Assembly (NCBI GenBank): GCA_000827325.1
Contig: KN832885.1
Coordinates: 496,001-560,000 of the forward strand
From: Oidiodendron maius Zn
Lineage: Eukaryota > Ascomycota > Leotiomycetes > Myxotrichaceae
Direction of reading: 5' to 3'
DNA length: 64,000 nucleotides
A program made the position numbers and the translations under genes. Below the pieces are notes generated by a model that was not told the origin of the DNA, did no database searches, and worked only from the letters and a program-made list of their open reading frames with translations. Positions 57,492-64,000 of the stretch are shown piece after piece; the first letter of the stretch is position 1, and each line of letters starts with the position of its first letter.

Positions 57492-58280
57492 ATGGCAATC
57501 TCCCATCGCGCTCTTGCCACAGCTTTTCGCGCGCTTCACGTACCCGGAAAGCCCCTCATTGTGACCAATTGCTATGATGCAATCTCTGCGAAAACCATAG
57601 CAGATATCCCTTCTACGCGGGCCTTGGCAACCGCCAGTTATGCAATTGCTGCCGCTGCGGGCAGCACCGATGACGACATGACGCTGGAAACTAATCTTGC
57701 CGCCGTGATTGGGATCGCCAAGGTTGCCAAAGAGCGGGGACTGCCTTTGACTGTTGATTTTCAAGATGGCTATGGCGACAGGCTTGAGGAGGGTATTGAG
57801 AAGCTACTCGCCCATGGCGTTGTAGGTGTAAATATCGAGGACTGGGATAAGGCGGCCCAAAAGTTCATCCCAATCGAGACGGCAGCCGATCGAGTGAAAA
57901 GGGTCCTAACTGTGACCAAGAAACATGGTATTGACGACTTCGTAGTCAATGCCCGCACAGATTCAATGCTTCACGGCGAGTCGCTCTCTGACGCTCTCAC
58001 GAGAGGCAAGGCGTATCTGGCTGCTGGAGCCACGACAATCTTCGTTCTGGGAGGGACTAACCCCGCTGGAGGAATGAGCAAAGAGGAGGTAACGGAGGCC
58101 GTACAAGCCTTGGATGGGAAGGTGAACATTGGGTTCAAACTGGACCCTAGTCGGTTGTCTATCAAGGAGCTCAGCGACCTTGGGATCTCAAGAATTAGTG
58201 TGGGCCCAACACTGCAATTCGTAGCCATGAAGGCTCTGAAAGAGGAGGCGGAGAAGATATTGGCTACCGCAGAGCTATGA
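57492..58280 (+). CDS. Isocitrate lyase/PEP mutase superfamily enzyme
   Basis: Single exon, 262 aa. The chosen ATG (57492, MAISHRALATAF) begins the domain; upstream in-frame sequence is not enzyme-like. The TIM-barrel landmarks are 'PLIVTNCYDAISAKTI', 'LPLTVDFQDGYGD' (metal-binding Asp), 'GVVGVNIEDWD' (metal-binding Glu/Asp), 'FVVNARTDSML', and 'AGATTIFVLGG' with 'GFKLDP'. The group includes PEP phosphomutase, 2-methylisocitrate lyase and carboxyphosphonoenolpyruvate-type enzymes. The KKCGH active-site loop of true isocitrate lyase is absent, so this is one of the many fungal members of unknown substrate, probably cleaving or forming a C-C or P-C bond next to a carboxylate. It is probably cytosolic. 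No neighbour explains its job. Confidence 0.9.
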   Translation: MAISHRALATAFRALHVPGKPLIVTNCYDAISAKTIADIPSTRALATASYAIAAAAGSTDDDMTLETNLAAVIGIAKVAKERGLPLTVDFQDGYGDRLEEGIEKLLAHGVVGVNIEDWDKAAQKFIPIETAADRVKRVLTVTKKHGIDDFVVNARTDSMLHGESLSDALTRGKAYLAAGATTIFVLGGTNPAGGMSKEEVTEAVQALDGKVNIGFKLDPSRLSIKELSDLGISRISVGPTLQFVAMKALKEEAEKILATAEL

Positions 58281-59687
58281 TACCGAGAAGTAACCAAGCA
58301 TTTTCGGCTTTGAAACAATATTACTCTTCCAACGTCTTGCATTATGGTCCCCAATCTCTAGTCCAGGTTTAACTTTCTGCTTATTTTGTCCCGCAGAAAG
58401 TTTTATATATACATTCAAACCTGATCTCCAATTATTCTTATATATATCTATATATACCATCATATTATGGAGCTGAAGAATTTCCACGGTGTTTGGTTCA
58501 AGTAAAAAAACACCATCAACACAACGGCATAGCTGTTCATTAATTAGGAACTTATCTCTTGAGTAATTGAACAACTTACCCAGCAGTAGCAGCCAATATT
58601 TCGAACGGCCCGGGACATTGTAACAGCAGATATTAGTCCTACAAAACCACAACGAAGGCAGAAGTTGGGCACGACTTTGTCTCGTCTGTCGTCAGATACA
58701 TCCAAACCCACTCGGTGCAATAAGACGCCTAGGCTTACTACCAGAATGAATGCGATAATTTTGCTACGAAAATTTGGTCAAATTTGGTCATGTACCAGCG
58801 GTTCCGGAGGTTTCGCATCTCTCCAGAAGCCTAAGCGTGTATTTTCGGTCAGGGGATGATACACCATGCCAACATTCACCGCACTCAGTTATAAGAAGGG
58901 ATAGACTAGGCAAATTACGTCTAATCGCAACACAGCTGCTGATCTCCAGATTCACAATAGAACATAGGAGCATAGGGACACTATAGCGACATGAGATGTA
59001 AAGCCCAACAGCTATATCTGCAGAGCATGGGTGACGAGTTTAGGGTCCGCCTTGTCATATGACTGGTGTCATACGTCTCGGTGTATGGCCATCCTCGATT
59101 CAGTTTCGAGAGATCCTTGCGAATTCTCTTCTGTCAGTCGTATAAAACTTAGGCGAATTAGCTGGTTCGACATTATCGAGGCCGGGATGAAGGGCAGATT
59201 AAAGCTTTCAGGCTGAAGAGGCATTATTCAAGCGAGCATAAAATAAGAACCAGTCGAAGAGGATTATCCCTAATATTCTAGCGAGAACGGGGTGGCATCG
59301 CTTGTCGACGCTAACCTTATGTCGTGTTTGATGGCAGCAAGGATCATAGGTGGTAACCTCCTTAAGGTCGTCACTAGGACAGTTTTGTGCTAAAATTCGC
59401 GGCCGATTGGGCAAAGAGTTTGAAGGGAAGAACGGAGAGCGGGGTGAACTGAGTTACTGGAGATATTATTCGAGCAACCTCAATATACAGTATACGCTCG
59501 TCAGCCGAGCTTATATACTGGAAACTTCGGGGGTATTCAGAGGTTTCCAGCTCTGTCATGCTATTATTGAGGGTAGATCCCAACGACGGGAGGAGTAAAT
59601 ATGATTAAAGAATAGATATATTATGAACATAAGTCCTTCGCAAATGAGACGCCTGGATTATCGCAACAAATCTATTATCAGCCTGCC
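58281..59687. other. Intergenic, 1.4 kb
   Basis: Short frames only. No domain, RNA gene or clear repeat recognised. Confidence 0.55.
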
Positions 59688-60958
59688 TCAGATCGGCGAG
59701 GTATCCGGTCCAACAGTAACATTTGCCACACTACACCCACTGTCTAAAGGCACCACCTCGCCTTCTGCGACGCCATCTAGTATCCATTCCAAAAATTCCA
59801 TGCTCCTACCCACTCCATTATAATACTCAGCCAAATGCCCACCAATGGTATTCCGCTCATATCGTATGTCCACACCCACCTCGCACCACCTACTAACGAT
59901 CTCGTCCGTGTACTCCACATACACAAGTTCATCATGGATAGCCTTGTATACAAATAGCGGAACCTGCGGGATCCCGTGCCACCCTATCGACCAATTGTTT
60001 TTAATTAACGCGTGGACCTCAGGGTCACTAAGGAAGGCAGTTATATTGATGAAGTAAGATGAGATGTCTTGATCCTGGAAGAAGGCAAGATCCTCAGTAT
60101 ATGTCCTGTTTTCGGCGGAGAGGAAAGCGGAAGCGTTATTAGGATGGAGAGAAGAAAGGAGAAATGCCCGGGCCGTAGGAGATTGCGATGTCAAGCCCAA
60201 GTAGACAGCTGGCAGGTTGCCAGCAAACAAGCCCCCGTCGAGAGCAGGGTTGGCAGTCACGAAGCTTGTGAGAAGCCCCCCAAGTGCAGCGCCATGTAGG
60301 GTCAAATCCGGTGCATATACAGCCTGGAATTCAAGGGCGAATGTCGTTGCGACTGAGCCGCCCGAGTAGCCCCAGAGGGCAGTGCGGGTGGTTTCAGGAT
60401 GCGGGTTGAACGAGGGCTGCAACAATATAGAACGCATCGAGTCAAGGACAGTCAGGCCCTCGGTAATGCTCAGACTAAGTGACGCAAGGGGTCCTTCGAA
60501 ATCTGGCACATTAACGATCCAGCCTTGACCGAGTGCTGCGGCGATGTCGGGATAGCCTCCAGCGTAGAGAGCATAGGAGGGAGAGCCATCCACATCCGCT
60601 GTGCTATATGGAATTTGGTACGACAGGAGCGACGTGTGGTTGATTATCGCTTTCGTATCGGGAATGAAGACTGTGGTTACTGCCCAGGCAGGCTTGAAGT
60701 AGGAATTCGTCGTGCGGTAGAGAATATTGTATGCAGCAGAGCAATTGCCCATGACGGAAGTGAGGTTCCAGGAGCAGGACGGATGCGGAGAATACTGCCT
60801 GGGGAAGCATATTCATAGGCACCTGGAGCCGAATACCAGGGATCGTTGCTTGGAGGAATTGGCTGTGAGAGATGGCCAGGCATCGATGGTAAGGCGGCAT
60901 TTGATAGGGCAAATATGCTGAGTCCAGCTAAAAACCCTGAAATTGAAGTGCTAGACAT
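59688..60958 (-). pseudogene. Secretory lipase (LIP family), apparent one-base frameshift
   Basis: Two overlapping frames encode one lipase. The first (from the ATG at 60958) has a signal peptide (GFLAGLSIFALSNAA) and the family start 'PSNDPWYSAPGAYEYASPGSILRIRPAPG'. The second continues at about 60770 with 'NLTSVMGNCSAAYNILYRTT', the expected next residues, but one base out of phase. There is no plausible intron at the junction. Past it the protein is whole: 'WGYSGGSVATTF' is the nucleophile elbow (GxSxG), 'HDELVYVEYTDEIV' carries the catalytic Asp, and 'NTIGGHLAEY' carries the His. The stop is at 59688. The family hydrolyses triacylglycerols outside the cell. With only one disruption, a sequencing or assembly error at GGTTCCA (60764-60770) is as likely as a true pseudogene. 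Confidence 0.85.
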
Positions 60959-61977
60959 CTTTATAGTCGTTTGTTTGAGGCTCTCTAATCTCTATTGAAA
61001 TGACAAGACTTTGATCTGCGAGAGCAAGAGAGGGAAACCTATGCTCTTTATATAATGTCCTTTCAAGTATACTTGAGTTAGTCATGAGGGAGAATAGCTT
61101 ACGTAGGTCAGGCTCTAAGCTATTCCGTCAGTCGTATTAAAATCCATGCTTCTCTCTCGCTCACATTCTAGCAAGCCGAATAGAAAGTAGACTGATGACA
61201 AGATATGTCTAAGAATCCCATGCTCGGAGAAAACAGAATTGAGAAGATCCGGAGAATAGTTGACGTTATCCACTCTACCCCAGGGAATTGTTGCTTCTTA
61301 AACAGGATGAAGTTGCTGCTGCGGAAGAACGAGTTCTTGAGATTAATTACATCGGTGATGAGAGAATATCTGGTATCTCAGATGCAGTTAGGGACCGCCC
61401 ACCGTCACCTTATGAAATAGTCCATCATTCAGAGCGCAAGGACCAGATTAGGAGGGAGGTAGGACCTGTGTCTGGCCCTGCGGACTTTTCTACCTCCGCT
61501 ATATCGTCGCCGAATGATCTTGAGGTCGGCCGCGGCTAAGCCAGTTCTGACAAGGTGCAAAATACATGTATCAAGACACTTATAGCACCATCAACGAGTT
61601 GGCTTTTATCAGATATATGCCATTCAAAGGTAATCGCTGTAGATATAACTTGAATATAGTATGATGCCCCGGACATATTCAAGGCTACTTACTAGTTCTT
61701 GCATGGGTCAGGGCCTTGGTGCAGGTACCCCATAACATCTATCACATCATTGTACTGTTAGTCAAGAGCCTCTGTCTCGGAACTAGTCTCTGTATCGTCA
61801 GACTAGAATATGCCACAATGGGAAGTTCTTATTAGGGTTTGAAGTGAATCTATCTAGTGTATTACCTATTATATAAATACTCAGCTTCTGCATTATAAAC
61901 TATAATCATCTTCGCTCAAATCCATCACTTCACAGAAGTCAAATTGGGCTTTCAAGCTAAATCTCCCAGTAAGACAC
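60959..61977. other. Intergenic, 1.0 kb, with one possible small gene
   Basis: Holds the possible two-exon gene at 61205-61539, described separately. The remainder (61.55-61.97 kb) shows nothing recognisable. Confidence 0.5.
61205..61539 (+). CDS. Possible small hypothetical protein
   Basis: If 61259-61305 is a 47-nt intron (GTTGAC..AAACAG), exons 61205-61258 and 61306-61539 join in phase to 95 aa without a stop. The product would be 'MSKNPMLGENRIEKIRRI' then a charged segment 'DEVAAAEERVLEINYIGDE' and a Ser/Pro-rich tail. The donor is weak and no family is recognised. The composition looks protein-like, but this could be chance or a relic. Confidence 0.3.
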
Positions 61978-63999
61978 CTATTTTTGGGGCTTGAGCGGGA
62001 CATTGGCTTGCTTCAATTGCATCTTCGAATCTCGAACGCCACAGTCAAGAACATCCTTCAGAGTCCATCTAGGTGCAACAACCGCATCATTGGATTCGGA
62101 GCCGCAATGCTGCTCTCCATCAACAAGAGTATCAGTACCTCCAGTAATGCCAGTACTGAATTTCAGCAGCAGAAGATCCCCAATTTCATCACATGCCGCG
62201 AGGACGCGGTCCATATCCTCCTTGTTGTGAGATGCAGAGACGCAGAACCGAGCGCGGCCGGAAATGACCGGCGTGGCTGGATATCCGGTTATGACAACAG
62301 CGATGTTCCGACGGAGCATCTCGTGAGAGAAGGCTTGAAGTTTGGCAGGATGATAGATGATGAGTGGGATTACGGGAGAGTCGTCATGGCCGTATATGAT
62401 AAATCCGAGTCGCTTCAGTCCCAGCCGCAAGTAACGAGAATTAAATGCGATGCGCTGTAGTCGTTCCTCGCCTTGTCCTGGAGCTACCTCGCCGGTGATA
62501 ATTCTCAAGGATGATAAGATCTGCATCAATACCGGGGGAGTAGGACTCTCGCCGTAGAGCATAGCAGCGTTTGTAGAGCGGAGTTTGTCAATAATGTGTT
62601 TCTCGGCAGCAACATAACCCCCGTTAGCACCAAATGACTTGGTGAGGGTACCCATAAGAATATCGACTTCTGCAGGGTCAATACCAAAGTAATCGCAAAC
62701 TCCGCGCCCACGAGGCCCGAGGGCGCCAATAGAATGAGCCTCATCGACGAATAAATAGAATTTGTACCTTTTCTTCAGACGCAGGAGACCAGGCAAATCG
62801 ACAATGCTTCCTTCCATTGAATACAGGCCCTCCACAACCACTAGGATTTTTCTCCACGGTTTGTACTGTACAGCGTTTGGCTGGCCTTCGGAAATTGAAC
62901 GACGAAGCAGGCCCTCGAGATCAACCATATTGTTATGTTTATACGGCCGAATCGTAGCACTGGAGAGGCGGGAGCCAACACGAATCGAAGAATGGTTCAA
63001 TTCATCCGAGATAATCAAACACCCCTTCCCCACTAATCCCGGAAACGAGGTAGCGTTCGTACTAAATCCCATAGAAAATACCATGGCATCAGGCTTGCCG
63101 ACAAAATTAGCAATTTCCCGCTCGACTTCAATGATCAGGTCTGACGTCCCAGAATCTGCTCGTGGGCTAGTAGAGCTGATTCCTAAAGCGGCAATTGATT
63201 CTTCGACGATATCTGCGCAGTATCCCTCGGATTGAGCGAAACCAAGATAATTATACGAGCTGAGGTTCAGAGTCTCGGTATATGTCCCAGTGAATTCGAA
63301 ATGCTTGTTCCGATCCTTGCTCACCCGATCCATGAGCGTGATATATCTACCCGGAACGCCCGTAATCGGCCTCGAGAAGCAGTCATTCATCCGTAGCTTC
63401 AGTCTCCTGAAGTAGAAATTTTCGAAGTCGCTGTTGAGAGGCGCATATCCGTCGGCGGCTTTGATGTGTTTGTACTGATACGCTCGGAACCGTTTCCCGA
63501 AATAGTCACGGATGTGGCCGACAGTGGTGAGAATAGAGTAGCTGAGGTAGGCTGTCCAGATGTAGAACCATGGTGGCTCGTCGACGATGAACTCGGGAAG
63601 CTCACCGCCTATGTGCATGCTGAGGTATCTATGGCTCTGTGATCCGATGGGTCCGAACTGTTTGTCTGCTCTTGCTTGGCGTTCTTCGTCTTCGAAAGAG
63701 AGTGGGCGTTCGAAAGGAATAGGAGTCTTATCAACAATAATATCTTCTCTCACGGGAGGCTTGTGAGACATCCGAGACTTAGGTGACTGAGGGCTATCGA
63801 GACGGCGCTTCTTGCTCGGCGGCGGCGCGTCCTGGGACACCCATGCATTGTTCCGCGGCGCACGTCTGACATAAAACTCATTCTCCTCATCATGTTGTAC
63901 TTCATTCCACTCTTCATCCCAAGGCCACGGATCATTATAGCGGAAGACCAGAGTATGCGCTGTTGGTTCGAGGATGTATTTATCGAGCCAGGAGGTCGA
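61978..63999 (-). CDS. LCB2: Serine palmitoyltransferase subunit 2 (LCB2-type), 5' end beyond the window
   Basis: Open frame of at least 673 codons running off the right edge. The LCB2 part starts around the in-frame ATG at 63771 (MSHKPPVRED): 'GPIGSQSHRYLSMH', a membrane segment 'FYIWTAYLSYSILTTVGHIRDYFGKRF', then the aminotransferase fold with 'LNLSSYNYLGFAQSEGYC', 'MVFSMGFSTNATSFPGL', 'DELNHSSIRVG', 'VEGLYSMEGSI', 'LFVDEAHSIGALGPRGRGVCDYFG' and the PLP-lysine motif 'GTLTKSFGANGGYVA'. The enzyme condenses serine and palmitoyl-CoA at the ER, the first step of sphingolipid synthesis, with an LCB1 partner. Upstream of 63771 the frame stays open for 76 more codons ('WLDKYILEPTAHTLVFRYNDPWPWDEEW...'), which is not standard LCB2. 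The true start is therefore unknown. Confidence 0.93.
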   Translation of the reverse strand, partial: STSWLDKYILEPTAHTLVFRYNDPWPWDEEWNEVQHDEENEFYVRRAPRNNAWVSQDAPPPSKKRRLDSPQSPKSRMSHKPPVREDIIVDKTPIPFERPLSFEDEERQARADKQFGPIGSQSHRYLSMHIGGELPEFIVDEPPWFYIWTAYLSYSILTTVGHIRDYFGKRFRAYQYKHIKAADGYAPLNSDFENFYFRRLKLRMNDCFSRPITGVPGRYITLMDRVSKDRNKHFEFTGTYTETLNLSSYNYLGFAQSEGYCADIVEESIAALGISSTSPRADSGTSDLIIEVEREIANFVGKPDAMVFSMGFSTNATSFPGLVGKGCLIISDELNHSSIRVGSRLSSATIRPYKHNNMVDLEGLLRRSISEGQPNAVQYKPWRKILVVVEGLYSMEGSIVDLPGLLRLKKRYKFYLFVDEAHSIGALGPRGRGVCDYFGIDPAEVDILMGTLTKSFGANGGYVAAEKHIIDKLRSTNAAMLYGESPTPPVLMQILSSLRIITGEVAPGQGEERLQRIAFNSRYLRLGLKRLGFIIYGHDDSPVIPLIIYHPAKLQAFSHEMLRRNIAVVITGYPATPVISGRARFCVSASHNKEDMDRVLAACDEIGDLLLLKFSTGITGGTDTLVDGEQHCGSESNDAVVAPRWTLKDVLDCGVRDSKMQLKQANVPLKPQK

Positions 64000-64000
64000 C

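Noticed and set aside
1-64000. tRNA, rRNA and CRISPR features
   Set aside because: No A/B-box pair with a foldable cloverleaf, no rRNA sequence and no regularly spaced identical repeats were recognised by eye. A tRNAscan-type run could still find something I missed.

Overview
The window is nuclear DNA of a filamentous ascomycete (Pezizomycotina). The gene set points there: HET-domain proteins, a Zn2Cys6 regulator, a chimeric terpene cyclase-prenyltransferase, P450s, pepsin-like secreted proteases and pectin enzymes. So do the many 46-71 nt GT..AG introns with CTAAC-type branch points. A class such as Leotiomycetes is plausible but unproven. Exon models were built by hand. Those given with exon coordinates sum to a multiple of three and splice without stops.

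Layout. (1) 1-7.3 kb: a rhamnogalacturonan-I (RG-I) utilisation cluster. It has a partial secreted lyase-like protein, an anion:cation-symporter MFS permease, a cytosolic GH105 hydrolase and a complete secreted PL4 rhamnogalacturonan lyase. (2) 8.6-17.1 kb: a HET protein, a secreted type-B carboxylesterase, a gene-poor gap and a TDT/SSU1-like transporter. (3) 17.6-19.6 kb: a Fot1/pogo-type DNA transposon just upstream of a Zn2Cys6 transcription factor (19.8-22.7 kb). (4) 23.5-33.8 kb: a candidate terpenoid cluster of two P450s and an 11-exon chimeric terpene synthase, with a tandem-repeat array carrying a small inverted-repeat insertion in the divergent promoter. (5) 34.9-44.1 kb: a HET protein, an aspartic protease, a TMEM86-like membrane protein, a cytidylyltransferase/Gfo-Idh-MocA fusion and an SDR. 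(6) 44.9-49.1 kb: a head-to-head pair, a C2H2 AcuF-like protein and a DUF7580-like protein, both of the accessory/allorecognition style. (7) 50.1-64 kb: a second aspartic protease, a divergent Ca2+/H+ antiporter-like protein, a PEP-mutase/isocitrate-lyase-family enzyme, a secretory lipase with an apparent frameshift, a possible small gene and an LCB2-type serine palmitoyltransferase gene whose open frame runs off the right edge.

How the genes fit together. In region 1, secreted lyases would cut RG-I, the permease could import unsaturated oligosaccharides, and GH105 would cleave them in the cytosol. In region 4, the terpene synthase would make a C20/C25 prenyl diphosphate and possibly cyclise it, with the P450s tailoring the product. 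Two catalytic motifs there are degenerate: the cyclase Asp-rich motif and the haem motif of one P450. No tRNA, rRNA or CRISPR array was recognised. Several long intergenic stretches hold nothing I can name.
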